From: Methylocystis sp. SC2
GTDB taxonomy: Bacteria > Pseudomonadota > Alphaproteobacteria > Rhizobiales > Beijerinckiaceae
DNA length: 64,000 nucleotides
Direction of reading: 5' to 3'
Assembly (NCBI RefSeq): GCF_000304315.1
Contig: NC_018485.1
Span: forward strand, 3,690,501 to 3,754,500
Part shown: in pieces, positions 13,294 through 21,666 of the stretch
Position numbering within the stretch: the stretch's first letter is position 1
Layout of the letters: each line of letters starts with the position of its first letter
Translations under genes and position numbers: made by a program
Notes under the pieces: generated by a model
Told to the model about the DNA's origin: nothing
Seen by the model: the letters and a program-made list of their open reading frames with translations, nothing else
The model's database searches: none

Positions 13294-14139
13294 ATGAATT
13301 ATCGCCACGGGTTTCACGCCGGCAATTTCGCCGACGTCTTCAAACATGCGCTGCTTGTGCGCCTGTTGGTCTATCTGAGGCGCAAGGAGACGCCGTTTCG
13401 CGTGATTGATACGCACGCAGGAGAGGGCGCCTATGATCTTTCAGCCGAGGCGGCGGAGCGCACGCGCGAGTGGCGCGGCGGCGTTGGGCGCCTCGCTGAT
13501 CTCTCCGGCGCGAGCGCGGACGTTCGCGCGCTGCTTGCGCCCTACATCGAGTGTCTCGGGCCGCGCGATGACGAGGGACAGCCCGCGCTCTATCCTGGTT
13601 CGCCGTCGATCGCGCAAAAATTGATGCGCCCGCAGGACCGCGCGATTTTCTGCGAGCTGCGGCCCGACGCCTTTGCGGCGCTGCGTCGCCGATTCTCGCG
13701 CGACGAACGCATCAAGGCGATTCATATCGACGGCTATTTGGGGCTTGGCGCTTATGTTCCGCCGAAGGAGCGGCGCGGACTCGCGCTGATCGATCCGCCT
13801 TTCGAGCGCGAAGACGAGTTCGAAGCCGCATTCGACGCTTTGCAGAAGTCCCATGCGAAATGGAGTTCCGGCGTTTACGTCTTGTGGCATCCCTCCAAGA
13901 GCGATCGCGACACTCGGAAATTGCACAATAGGCTGAGGGAAAGCGGCATACGGCGCATCCTGCGGCTTTCGTTGAGCATTGGCGGAGACGGCGAGGGATT
14001 GCGCCGCTGCGGGATGGCGATCGTCAATCCGCCCTTCGTGTTCGAAGAAGAGGCGCGAACGCTCCTCGCCTTCCTCGCCGCGCGGATGGCGCACGGCGAA
14101 GGCGCGGGCTACGAGATCGACTGGCTCGCAGGCGAATGA
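13294..14139 (+). CDS. rlmJ: 23S rRNA (adenine-2030-N6)-methyltransferase
   Basis: The 281-residue protein matches RlmJ over its full length. It starts with the diagnostic MNYRHGFHAGNFADVFKH and has the SAM-site motif IDTHAGEGAYDL. The catalytic N6-adenine motif is D167-P-P-F. It transfers methyl from SAM to A2030 of 23S rRNA before or during 50S assembly. A helical insertion after motif I, characteristic of RlmJ, is present. It lies 5 bases downstream of the RNase T2 gene. Confidence 0.95.
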   Translation: MNYRHGFHAGNFADVFKHALLVRLLVYLRRKETPFRVIDTHAGEGAYDLSAEAAERTREWRGGVGRLADLSGASADVRALLAPYIECLGPRDDEGQPALYPGSPSIAQKLMRPQDRAIFCELRPDAFAALRRRFSRDERIKAIHIDGYLGLGAYVPPKERRGLALIDPPFEREDEFEAAFDALQKSHAKWSSGVYVLWHPSKSDRDTRKLHNRLRESGIRRILRLSLSIGGDGEGLRRCGMAIVNPPFVFEEEARTLLAFLAARMAHGEGAGYEIDWLAGE

Positions 14140-14209
14140 GCCGATCAAGTTTCCCCTACCGACTCCGGCAGAACTCGGAAGAGTAGCTCGACTAAGGGGA
14201 GTAAGCCGC

Positions 14210-14452
14210 TCACCAGCGGCGGCGCCACCGACGACGACGCCAGGTCCGGCGCCAGTATCGACGGCGTCGCCACCAGCTTTTCTCGATCTTTGCGTTCTGC
14301 ATGTCTTCAGACGTGGCGACGCCGAGCTCGGGCCGGGCGGGAGCCATCCCATCTTGCAGCGGCGCCAGCCCAGAAAGCGCCTGCGCTTGTGAGACGACGA
14401 CAGTCGCGCCAAAGCCGGCGAGCAGCGCCGTGATAAGGGTGCGGCGTTCCAT
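14210..14452 (-). CDS. Small secreted Arg/Trp-rich protein
   Basis: An 80-residue protein with a strong AGGGAGAGG ribosome site before ATG 14452. Residues 1-25 are a signal peptide ending in SQAQA. The mature protein is about 55 residues, and its last 22 residues are almost only Arg and Trp (WWRRRRYWRRTWRRRRWRRR), giving a very basic, amphipathic tail. Small proteins with similar tails occur in Hyphomicrobiales without assigned function. Binding to anionic envelope polymers, membranes or nucleic acid is plausible from composition only. It is convergent with rlmJ. Confidence 0.65.
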   Translation of the reverse strand: MERRTLITALLAGFGATVVVSQAQALSGLAPLQDGMAPARPELGVATSEDMQNAKIEKSWWRRRRYWRRTWRRRRWRRRW

Positions 14453-14622
14453 CTTAACCTCTCCCTGCCAGGACGACCCAATGCTGCGCCGTCATGCATG
14501 TCGATCTTTCGACATCTGGCCCGATATGCGCGCTTATCAAGTCCATCCGACGGAGGACGCAAAGGTTCACGGGCGCGCGACAGAGCCGTTGTGGGTTTCC
14601 TGCACGGATGATAGGAGCGGCC

Positions 14623-15219
14623 ATGCTCATCTTGCGTTATTCTCCCGCTTCGCCCTACGCCAGGAAGATCCGAATCGCCGCCGAATTGCTCGGCTTGTCC
14701 GAAAGGATCGAAATCGCCGCCGCCGATGCGGCCGATCCCGCCGACAGTCTGCGGCGTCAGAACCCGCTCGGGAAAATCCCGACGTTGGTTTTGAAGGATG
14801 GATCGACGCTGTACGACAGTCGGGTCATCGCCGAATATCTGGATCATCTCGCCGGCGGCGGGCGGATCATTCCGACCGAGTCTACGGCTCGCTTCACGGC
14901 CTTGCGGCTGCAAGCGCTGGGCGACGGGATCAACGACGCCGCTCTCTTGATCCGCTATGAGACCTTCAACCGCCCAGAAGCATTGCGTTACGAGGAAGCG
15001 ATCGCGCTTCAGCAAGGCAAAATCGATCGGGCGCTCGGCGCGCTCGAAGCCGCCCCGCCGGCCGGTTCGGTCGACATCGGCCATATCGCGGTCGCCTGTG
15101 CGCTGGGCTATCTTGATTTGCGTTTTGCCGGCGCCTGGCGAGAGAACCACCAGCATCTCGTCTCGTGGCTTACGGAATTTGCGCGCGCCGTCCCTGCCTT
15201 CGACGCGACGAAGGTCTAA
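14623..15219 (+). CDS. Glutathione S-transferase family protein
   Basis: A 198-residue GST. ATG 14623 is chosen because AGGAG lies 7 bases upstream and it begins directly at the first strand of the thioredoxin-like domain (MLILRYSPASPYARKIRI). The GSH-binding loop NPLGKIPTLV and the DSRVIAEYLD segment are typical. An all-helical domain occupies about 85-198. The N-terminal active residue is probably Ser7 or Ser10 in YSPASPY. Substrate unknown. Confidence 0.9.
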   Translation: MLILRYSPASPYARKIRIAAELLGLSERIEIAAADAADPADSLRRQNPLGKIPTLVLKDGSTLYDSRVIAEYLDHLAGGGRIIPTESTARFTALRLQALGDGINDAALLIRYETFNRPEALRYEEAIALQQGKIDRALGALEAAPPAGSVDIGHIAVACALGYLDLRFAGAWRENHQHLVSWLTEFARAVPAFDATKV

Positions 15220-15292
15220 AATCGGCCCGAGCGCTTGTGGCGCCTGTCCGGGATCTGCTCCGCCCACCCAGAAGCGAAGCTGTCGGCGAAGC

Positions 15293-15640
15293 CTATTTGC
15301 TGGCGATTTCGCTTGGAGGCTTCCAGTCGCCCCCGGCCGAGGGACCAGTCGGCGCGTCCGGGATGCGCAGGCGTTGGCCTGGCTGGATCTTGTCGGGATC
15401 GGTCAGCATCGGCCGATTGGCCTCGAAGATCTCCATATATTTGGCGCCCTTGCCGGCGCCGTAATGCGCTTCGGCGATCTTCCACAGCGTGTCGCCTGGC
15501 TTCACGACGTAAAAGGTCTCTGTCGCGGACGACCCTGCGGCCGGAGCTTCGGCCTTAGGGGTGGCCTCGGCGGTTTTCTTGAGCGCGTCTGGGGCGGGCC
15601 CCGGTTTGCCCTTTCCGGTCAGAAAATCCAAAAGTCCCAT
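15293..15640 (-). CDS. LysM-domain protein
   Basis: A 115-residue protein with ATG 15640 after AAGGAG. It begins [12 protein letters not shown], has a Pro/Ala linker, and then one LysM domain at about 42-97 ([18 protein letters not shown] to QPGQRLRIP). There is no signal peptide. The layout resembles the C-terminal half of YgaU/Kbp-like proteins, which bind potassium in the cytoplasm through BON and LysM domains, but no BON domain is present here. It may bind peptidoglycan fragments or be a stress protein. Confidence 0.85.
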   Translation of the reverse strand: MGLLDFLTGKGKPGPAPDALKKTAEATPKAEAPAAGSSATETFYVVKPGDTLWKIAEAHYGAGKGAKYMEIFEANRPMLTDPDKIQPGQRLRIPDAPTGPSAGGDWKPPSEIASK

Positions 15641-15847
15641 GCTGGAGTCTCCTTCATAGGTCCGGCGGTTCACGCCGGATGCGCCTGATCTATTGTAGCG
15701 CCCCGCTCGCAACGCGCGAGTGTAGGCGCGTCCGAAAAGCGGCGCCAGGCGCGACGTCCGGGCAATCGCAGGCGGCGCGCGGCGGGTTGCGGCGGCGAAG
15801 GCGCTCGCCGTCTCGCGAAACCGCGCAAAATCTCCTATACCGCTGCG

Positions 15848-16372
15848 ATGATCGCCACCTCTGCCACCACCGCGCGGACGGCCCTCTATCCCGGCACGTT
15901 CGACCCGTTGACCTTTGGCCATCTCGACGTGATGGCGCATGGCGGGGCGCTGTTTGACAGGATCGTCGTCGCGATCGGCGTGCACCACGGCAAGAAACCG
16001 TGGCTCTCCTTCGATGAGCGCGCGGCGGTCATTCGCGACGCCTGCGCCGGGCTGGGCGCGTCTTGCGGCTTCGAGGTCGCGGGCTTTGAGGGACTCGTCG
16101 TCGAGGCGGCGCGCCAGCACGGCGCCTGCGCCATTCTCCGCGGTTTGCGCGATAGCGCCGACTTCGACTATGAGATGCAGATGGCGGGGATGAATGGGAC
16201 GCTTGCGCCCGACATTCGCACGATTTTCCTGCCGGCTTCGCCAGGGCTACGCCATGTCAGCGGAACCTTCGTGCGCCAGATCGCGGCGCTTGGCGGCGAC
16301 GTGTCGGCCTTTGCGCCGGCCGCCGCCGTCGCCGCACTTGAACGCGCCGTCAAAAGGCGCGGCAATACATAG
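15848..16372 (+). CDS. coaD: Phosphopantetheine adenylyltransferase
   Basis: The 174-residue enzyme catalyses the fourth step of coenzyme A synthesis, joining ATP and 4'-phosphopantetheine to dephospho-CoA. The nucleotidyltransferase motif T22-F-G-H25 follows YPGTFDPL. The [12 protein letters not shown] block is the phosphopantetheine/ATP loop. The C-terminal block reads [17 protein letters not shown], where many homologues have ISSS/VREL. It starts the coaD-ppi-ppi-queA-tgt block, typical of Hyphomicrobiales chromosomes. The next start follows after 9 bases. Confidence 0.96.
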   Translation: MIATSATTARTALYPGTFDPLTFGHLDVMAHGGALFDRIVVAIGVHHGKKPWLSFDERAAVIRDACAGLGASCGFEVAGFEGLVVEAARQHGACAILRGLRDSADFDYEMQMAGMNGTLAPDIRTIFLPASPGLRHVSGTFVRQIAALGGDVSAFAPAAAVAALERAVKRRGNT

Positions 16373-16381
16373 GGAGGCTTC

Positions 16382-16933
16382 ATGAAACTCACCCGCCGTC
16401 TGCTTCTTGCCGCCGCGGCCGTCGCCGCGCTTAGCGTCGCGCCTGCCAGCGCGGCGGATGATCATCTCCTTTATCTCGACACAAAGGATGGCCGCGTCAC
16501 CATCAAGCTGCGGCCCGATCTCGCGCCCAAGCATGTCGAACGCATTGAGAAGCTCGCCAAGGAGCATTTCTACGACGGCATCGTATTCCATCGCGTCATC
16601 GACGGCTTTATGGCGCAAGCCGGCGACCCGACCGGCACGGGAATGCAAGGTTCGCGCTATACGGATCTGAAGGCCGAGTTTACGGACACGCCGTTCAAGC
16701 GCGGCACTGTCGGAATGGCGCGCGAAGGCGGCGACGTGAATTCCGGCAATTCGCAGTTCTTCATCTGCTACGCCGACGCGCCGCAGCTCAACGGCAAATA
16801 CACCGTATTCGGCGAAGTGGTCTCGGGCATGGATGTCGTCGACAAGATCAAGAAGGGCTCGAAATCCAGTAATGGCATGGTCGACAGTCCGGATAAGATC
16901 ATCAAGATGCGCGTCGCGGGCGACGCGAGCTGA
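16382..16933 (+). CDS. Periplasmic cyclophilin-type peptidyl-prolyl isomerase
   Basis: A 183-residue cyclophilin with a cleavable signal (MKLTRRLLLAAAAVAAL, ending PASAAD) and ribosome site GGGAGG. The catalytic region FHRVIDGFMAQAGDP and the QFFIC segment are intact. It should accelerate proline isomerisation of envelope proteins. It stands directly after coaD and 42 bases before a cytoplasmic paralogue, so the pair covers both compartments. Confidence 0.95.
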   Translation: MKLTRRLLLAAAAVAALSVAPASAADDHLLYLDTKDGRVTIKLRPDLAPKHVERIEKLAKEHFYDGIVFHRVIDGFMAQAGDPTGTGMQGSRYTDLKAEFTDTPFKRGTVGMAREGGDVNSGNSQFFICYADAPQLNGKYTVFGEVVSGMDVVDKIKKGSKSSNGMVDSPDKIIKMRVAGDAS

Positions 16934-16975
16934 GTTCAAGAGACGCTGCGCCTGCAAGAATCAAAGGAAATGATC

Positions 16976-17431
16976 ATGACCGAAGCCGCCGACACCATGA
17001 CGCTTGAGACGACCAAGGGACCGGTCGTCATCAAGTTTCGTTCAGACCTCGCGCCCAATCATGTGGCGCATATCAAGAAGCTCGTCTCGGAAGGATTCTA
17101 CGACGGCATCGTCTTTCATCGCGTGATCGACGGCTTCATGGCTCAGACCGGGTGCCCGCGCGGCACCGGCACGGGCGGATCGCAATATCCGGACCTCAAG
17201 GCTGAGTTCAACAGCGCGCCGCATGTGCGCGGCACCTGCTCGATGGCCCGCGCGCAAAGCCCCGACAGCGCCAATTCGCAGTTCTTTATCTGCTTCGATG
17301 ACGCGCGCTTCCTTGACAACAAATATACGGTCTGGGGCGAGGTGATCTCCGGCATGGAGAATGTCGATAAGATCAAGCGCGGCGAGCCGGTGAAAGATCC
17401 GGACAAGATCGTCAAGGCGACGTTGGGTTGA
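16976..17431 (+). CDS. ppiB: Cytoplasmic cyclophilin-type peptidyl-prolyl isomerase
   Basis: A 151-residue cyclophilin without a signal peptide. ATG 16976 is preferred over ATG 16970, because AAAGG ends 8 bases before 16976 and only 2 before 16970. It has the FHRVIDGFMAQTGCP and NSQFFICFDDA blocks of bacterial PpiB. It is a close paralogue of the upstream periplasmic protein, suggesting tandem duplication followed by relocation of one product. Confidence 0.95.
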   Translation: MTEAADTMTLETTKGPVVIKFRSDLAPNHVAHIKKLVSEGFYDGIVFHRVIDGFMAQTGCPRGTGTGGSQYPDLKAEFNSAPHVRGTCSMARAQSPDSANSQFFICFDDARFLDNKYTVWGEVISGMENVDKIKRGEPVKDPDKIVKATLG

Positions 17432-17465
17432 TCGACTGACGCGACAGGTCGAGCCGTTGGTCAAG

Positions 17466-17490
17466 CATGCGCCCCGGCCTTGGGCGCATG
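17466..17490. terminator. Hairpin after the cyclophilin genes
   Basis: CATGCGCCC (17466-17474) pairs exactly with GGGCGCATG (17482-17490) over a 7-base loop, 35 bases after the stop. There is no T-run after it, so it may be a Rho-dependent end or a transcript-stabilising stem. Confidence 0.5.
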
Positions 17491-17597
17491 TGCAGTAAAG
17501 ACCTGAGTTGGACGCGGGATTCGGAACTATCTCTCCAGACGCTGGTTGCAGCGTATCGCTCGCCGAGACGGGCGGGCGGAACAGTGGAGAGTATCCG

Positions 17598-18299
17598 ATG
17601 AAATCGCTCAAGTTGTTGATCGCTACAGTCGCGGCGATCGCGCTTTCCGCCAGCGTGACAGCGAATGCAGGGCGCGATCGCACGGGCGCGAGCTCGAGCA
17701 AGACTCAAACTCAGTCTCGCAGCAGCAACCAGTGGCAGGAGAAACAAGGCCAATCCGCCAAGGATGCGGAGGATACGACGTCTGGCGGCGGCTGGCGGGA
17801 GATGGGCCGCGATGACGACGCGGCGCCGACCTGGCGAGGCAGCGCAGCGCGGGAACGGATGCGCGATCAGGACAGTCAGTCAGGCATGGACCGGACGGGC
17901 GTGGATCGGCGGACGACGAAAGGGCGTTCCGCAGCAGAAATGCGCGAACTGGAGCAGCTCGGCTCCGCCCGCGTGATTTTCTACAGGCTCGGCCCCACCG
18001 ATATGCGCATGTCTCAGCTGATCGGCAGCGACGTCCGCAATCTTCAGAATGATGACATCGGCGAGATCGAGGACGTCATCTTCGACAACAATAGGAATGT
18101 GCGCGCGATCATCGTCAGCGTCGGCGGTTTCCTTGGCATCGGCGATCGCCACATTGCGATTGACCCGTCATCCATGGTCGTTTCTCGGAACGAAGATGGC
18201 GACGTCGAAGCGATCGTGAACACGACTCGCGACGATCTGCGCAACGCTCCGGAGTTCCGGTTCGACGAGCGCCGCCGACGCGTCGGCTCATATCAGTAG
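17598..18299 (+). CDS. PRC-barrel domain protein, exported
   Basis: A 233-residue protein starting at ATG 17598 (GGAGAG upstream) with a signal peptide ending SVTANA near residue 24. Residues 25-120 are hydrophilic, rich in Ser, Gln, Arg and Asp, and probably unstructured. The C-terminal PRC-barrel (about 135-220) carries GSDVRNLQNDDIGEIEDVIF and IAIDPSSMVV. Such domains mediate protein or polyanion binding in the envelope. The gene interrupts the common ppi-queA order and has hairpins on both sides, so it is probably its own transcript. Confidence 0.88.
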   Translation: MKSLKLLIATVAAIALSASVTANAGRDRTGASSSKTQTQSRSSNQWQEKQGQSAKDAEDTTSGGGWREMGRDDDAAPTWRGSAARERMRDQDSQSGMDRTGVDRRTTKGRSAAEMRELEQLGSARVIFYRLGPTDMRMSQLIGSDVRNLQNDDIGEIEDVIFDNNRNVRAIIVSVGGFLGIGDRHIAIDPSSMVVSRNEDGDVEAIVNTTRDDLRNAPEFRFDERRRRVGSYQ

Positions 18300-18307
18300 C
18301 TTTCGCC

Positions 18308-18338
18308 GCGGCGCCGCTTGATCGACAATCGGCGCCGC
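18308..18338 (+). terminator. Hairpin after the PRC-barrel gene
   Basis: GCGGCGCCG (18308-18316) and CGGCGCCGC (18330-18338) are exact reverse complements starting 8 bases after the stop. Only weak T/C-rich sequence follows (tgacccttctc). Confidence 0.55.
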
Positions 18339-18392
18339 TGACCCTTCTCGCCTACTTGACCTGACGGAGCTTATGGTTTTTGCAAGCTCCGC

Positions 18393-19454
18393 ATGCGCGT
18401 CGACCTTTTCGACTTCAACCTCCCGCAAGACAGAATCGCTCTTCGGCCCGCCGATCCCCGCGACAGCGCCCGCATGCTCGTGGTCCCGTCGGGCGGGCCT
18501 TTCGAGGACAGGATCATTCGCGATCTGCCGGATTGCCTTCGTGCGGGAGACGCGCTCGTCGTCAATGATTCGCGCGTCATTCACGCGCGGCTTTCCGGTC
18601 GGCGCCTACGCGGCGCATTGAGCGCCAATGTCGAAGCGACGCTGATCGAACGTCTGGACGCTTCCCGCTGGCGCGCGCTGATGCGGCCGGCCAAGAAGCT
18701 CGCCATCGGCGATCGCATAAGCTTTACGGGCCATGGAGGCGAGATCGACGCGCGCGTTGAGGCGAAGGGCGACGACGGAGAGATTGCGCTTGCTTTCGAG
18801 CTTCACGGACCCGCGCTCGACGAAGCGATAGAGCAGTCGGGCGCGATGCCCCTGCCGCCCTATATCGCCGGCAAGCGCTCGGCCGACGCGCGCGACGAAA
18901 GCGACTATCAGACCATCTTTGCGCGCGAAGCGGGCGCGGTGGCCGCCCCGACCGCCGGCCTGCACTTCACGCCGCAGCTGCTCGCAGCGATCGAAGCGCG
19001 CGGCGTGCGTCTTTACCGCGTGACGCTGCATGTGGGCGCCGGCACATTTCTTCCCGTGAAGGCGGAGGACACCGACCTGCACAGGATGCACGAGGAATAC
19101 GCCCGGCTTGACGCTGAAACGGCGCAGGCGCTGAACGTGGCGCGGGCGGGAGGCGGGCGCATCGTCGCCGTCGGCACGACGGCGTTGCGCGTGCTGGAAA
19201 GCGCCGCGGACGACGCCGGACGGCTCGCGCCTTATGCCGCGCGCACGCGGATCTTCATTACGCCCGGCTATCGTTTCCGTGCCGTGGACATGCTGCTCAC
19301 CAATTTCCATCTCCCGCGCTCGACGCTCTTCATGCTGGTCGCGGCGTTCGCCGGACTCGAGCGGATGAAGTCCGCCTATGTGCATGCGATCGAAAGCGGC
19401 TATCGCTTTTATTCCTATGGCGACGCCTGTCTGCTGCAGCGTCGCGACGCATGA
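18393..19454 (+). CDS. queA: tRNA preQ1(34) S-adenosylmethionine ribosyltransferase-isomerase
   Basis: The 353-residue protein is full-length QueA. It moves the ribosyl group of SAM onto preQ1 in tRNA to form epoxyqueuosine. It starts [19 protein letters not shown] and has [21 protein letters not shown] and the C-terminal [19 protein letters not shown] block. Its stop overlaps the ATG of the next small gene by four bases (ATGA). That gene in turn overlaps tgt, so queA and tgt form one coupled queuosine operon. Confidence 0.97.
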   Translation: MRVDLFDFNLPQDRIALRPADPRDSARMLVVPSGGPFEDRIIRDLPDCLRAGDALVVNDSRVIHARLSGRRLRGALSANVEATLIERLDASRWRALMRPAKKLAIGDRISFTGHGGEIDARVEAKGDDGEIALAFELHGPALDEAIEQSGAMPLPPYIAGKRSADARDESDYQTIFAREAGAVAAPTAGLHFTPQLLAAIEARGVRLYRVTLHVGAGTFLPVKAEDTDLHRMHEEYARLDAETAQALNVARAGGGRIVAVGTTALRVLESAADDAGRLAPYAARTRIFITPGYRFRAVDMLLTNFHLPRSTLFMLVAAFAGLERMKSAYVHAIESGYRFYSYGDACLLQRRDA

Positions 19455-19783
19455 GCGCCGCCCGAGACGTCCGCATTGTAGCGCTCTGGCGCGACGACCC
19501 GAAAGAAGCGCCGATGACCATTGACGCGCGGATTGACGATGCGCGCATCGTTTCGCCATGGGATCTTTTTGGCGCATTCGCGCTCGATGGCGATAGCGTG
19601 CGTCCGTTCGTCCTGCGGCGCGACGGTCGAATCGACTTCGGAATGGGCGAGCACTGGCGAACCAACTTGCGCGAGGCGACGATAAAAGTCGGATCAGATT
19701 TCGGCGTATGGTTCAATGAGAGCGATAGCGGCCATTATCGCATCGTCAAAATTGCGGCGCTTGGCGCAAAGGACAGGACGTGA
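19451..19783 (+). CDS. Small conserved-looking protein between queA and tgt
   Basis: A 110-residue protein translationally coupled on both sides: its ATG overlaps the queA stop (ATGA) and its stop overlaps the tgt GTG start (GTGA). The sequence is hydrophilic with no signal or membrane segment. Possible beta strands include [17 protein letters not shown] and [11 protein letters not shown] do not recognise the family. The tight coupling suggests either a role with queuosine enzymes or simply efficient packing. Confidence 0.7.
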   Translation: MSAARDVRIVALWRDDPKEAPMTIDARIDDARIVSPWDLFGAFALDGDSVRPFVLRRDGRIDFGMGEHWRTNLREATIKVGSDFGVWFNESDSGHYRIVKIAALGAKDRT

Positions 19784-20904
19784 CGCAGGCCTTTTCCTTT
19801 TCCGTTCTCGCTACCGACGGCCTCGCGCGTCAAGGCAAAATCCATACGCCGCGTGGAATCATCCGCACGCCGGCCTTCATGCCGGTGGGCACGGCGGCGA
19901 CGGTGAAGGCGATGTTCGTCGACGACGTGCGCGCCGCCGGCGCCGACGTTCTGCTCGGCAATGTCTACCATCTCATGCTGCGGCCGGGCGCAGAACGGAT
20001 CGCGCGGCTCGGCGGCCTCCATGACTTCATGCGCTGGCCCTATCCGATCTTGACGGATTCAGGCGGCTTTCAGGTGATGTCGCTGGCGAAGCTGCGCAAG
20101 CTCGACGAAAGCGGCGTGACGTTTCAGTCGCATATCGACGGTTCGCGGCATCATCTGTCGCCCGAGCGCTCGATGGAAATTCAGGATCTCCTTGGGTCGG
20201 ACATTCAGATGCAGCTTGACGAATGCGTGCGTCTGCCATGTTCCGAAAGCGAGGCCGAACGCGCCATGCGTCTTTCGCTGCGCTGGGCCGAGCGCTCGCG
20301 CAAGGCCTTTCGCGAGCGGCCGGGCAGGGCGGTGTTCGGCATCGTGCAAGGCGGCGAATCGAAGCGGCTTCGGATCGAAAGCGCCCAGGCGCTCGCCGGC
20401 ATGGAGTTCCATGGGATCGCCGTCGGCGGCCTGGCCGTCGGCGAGCCTCAGGACGTGATGCTCGACATGCTCGAGACGACCGCCCCGCATTTGCCCGAAT
20501 CAAAACCTCGTTATCTGATGGGCGTGGGCGCGCCGGATGACATCATTGAGGCCGTCGCGCGGGGAATCGACATGTTTGATTGCGTGATGCCGACTCGCGC
20601 CGGCCGACACGGCCTTGCCTATACCCGCCGCGGACGGGTGACGTTGCGCAATGCGCGCCATGCCGACGATCCGCGGCCGCTCGACGAGCAGTCGTCCTGC
20701 CCCGCGGCGCGCGATTATTCGCGCGCCTATCTGCATCACCTCGTCAAAGCAGGGGAAATCCTCGGGATGATGCTGCTGACCCAGGCCAATGTCGCCTATT
20801 ATCAGGAGCTGATGGCGGGTCTGCGCGCAGCCATCGGCGCCGGGCGCCTCGCCGACTTTATCGCCGAAACGCGCGCCACATGGATCGAGGGCGAAAGCGC
20901 TTAA
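19780..20904 (+). CDS. tgt: tRNA-guanine transglycosylase
   Basis: A 374-residue enzyme that replaces G34 in GUN-anticodon tRNAs with preQ1. It starts at GTG 19780, overlapping the previous stop. The general acid/base Asp93 lies in [11 protein letters not shown] and the nucleophile Asp267 in [14 protein letters not shown]. Length and the C-terminal [16 protein letters not shown] block are normal. The zinc site is unusual. Where well-studied bacterial enzymes have CxCxxC, this one has SSCPAARDY, keeping one cysteine of three. Zinc may be bound differently or absent, which may be a lineage trait. Confidence 0.95.
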   Translation: MTQAFSFSVLATDGLARQGKIHTPRGIIRTPAFMPVGTAATVKAMFVDDVRAAGADVLLGNVYHLMLRPGAERIARLGGLHDFMRWPYPILTDSGGFQVMSLAKLRKLDESGVTFQSHIDGSRHHLSPERSMEIQDLLGSDIQMQLDECVRLPCSESEAERAMRLSLRWAERSRKAFRERPGRAVFGIVQGGESKRLRIESAQALAGMEFHGIAVGGLAVGEPQDVMLDMLETTAPHLPESKPRYLMGVGAPDDIIEAVARGIDMFDCVMPTRAGRHGLAYTRRGRVTLRNARHADDPRPLDEQSSCPAARDYSRAYLHHLVKAGEILGMMLLTQANVAYYQELMAGLRAAIGAGRLADFIAETRATWIEGESA

Positions 20905-20913
20905 TGATTTAGA

Positions 20914-21152
20914 GCGATCGGGTGAAGGATTGTTTTCCTCACCCTCATCCTGAGGAGCCGCCCGCAAGTCGGGTTGCCCCGACTTGCGAATTCCTTGCGA
21001 ATTCAATGTCGATTTCGGGCAGGCCCGAGATCGAAGGCGGCGTCTCGAAGGACGAGAGTCAGGAAAACATGTGCAAACGGGGACTTCCTCGTCCTTCGAG
21101 ACGCGTGCTGCGCACGCTCCTTAAGGGATGAGGAAGCCCTTCACCCGATCGC
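20914..21152. repeat. MITE-like element with nested inverted repeats
   Basis: The element is bounded by exact 15-bp inverted repeats: GCGATCGGGTGAAGG at 20914-20928 and its complement at 21138-21152. Imperfect similarity continues inward (CCTCATCC...GGAGC against GCTCC...GGATGAGG). Inside are an exact 11-bp stem (20963-20973 with 20978-20988) and a 16-bp pair (21041-21056 with 21088-21103). It holds no transposase and no credible gene. This is the structure of a small non-autonomous repeat that could fold into a long cruciform. Confidence 0.8.
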
Positions 21153-21378
21153 CCTGATTAACGACCTCAGCCGAGTTTACGGACCAGATAATATGGTTTA
21201 CGAAAACAATATTCGGCGGGGGCGGAACATGGGCCGCTACCATGAAGAGCTCACCAGAAGATTTTTGATCGGCGTTCGGCAGGAAGCGCCAGCAAATGCG
21301 CGTCGACCGACGCATCCGCGACGCGAGAGCATTCGCGTGCGCCCGTCAAAATCCAAACCGGCGTCGATGGAGAATGGG
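21153..21378. other. Upstream region of the HigA-like gene; no toxin gene seen
   Basis: The frame of the downstream regulator is open through this stretch but has no family similarity and no ribosome site until 21379. I looked for a HigB-type toxin directly upstream and found none. Confidence 0.45.
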
Positions 21379-21663
21379 ATGTCGCATCCTGGCGAAATTC
21401 TTGCCCGTCATTTGCAGGAACTCGGTCTGACGGCGTCGGATCTGGCGCGAGACATCGACGTGCCGGTCAATCGGGTGACCGCCATCCTCAATGGCCAGCG
21501 GGGCGTCACCGCCGACACCGCGCTGCGACTCGGACACTGGTTCGGCGTCCAGCCCGAAGATTGGCTGGAGCTGCAGACGCAATATGAGCTTTCTCTCGCG
21601 CGCCGCGCGGCCGGAGCGAGAATCAAGTCGCTGCCGAGCCTCGCCGATCGTCAGCGCGACTGA
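21379..21663 (+). CDS. HigA-type helix-turn-helix regulator, orphan
   Basis: A 94-residue XRE/HigA-type DNA-binding protein. ATG 21379 follows GGAGAATGGG and gives MSHPGEILARHLQELGL, the usual HigA opening. The HTH spans about 18-55 (ASDLARDIDVPVNRVTAILN) and the typical ITADTALRLG-like block reads VTADTALRLGHWFG. HigA proteins normally repress their own operon and neutralise HigB, but no HigB is adjacent. Instead the gene lies 3 bases before a DNA methyltransferase start. It may act as a control protein for that gene or be a leftover antitoxin. Confidence 0.88.
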   Translation: MSHPGEILARHLQELGLTASDLARDIDVPVNRVTAILNGQRGVTADTALRLGHWFGVQPEDWLELQTQYELSLARRAAGARIKSLPSLADRQRD

Positions 21664-21666
21664 GGC

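Noticed and set aside
13441..15267. 608-codon open frame on the minus strand
   Set aside because: It lies antisense to rlmJ, the Arg/Trp protein region and the GST gene, has no family similarity and reflects the high G+C content.
21153..21378. Possible HigB toxin upstream of the HigA-like gene
   Set aside because: No frame shows a RelE/HigB-like fold or ribosome site; the stretch is an unsupported extension of the antitoxin frame.
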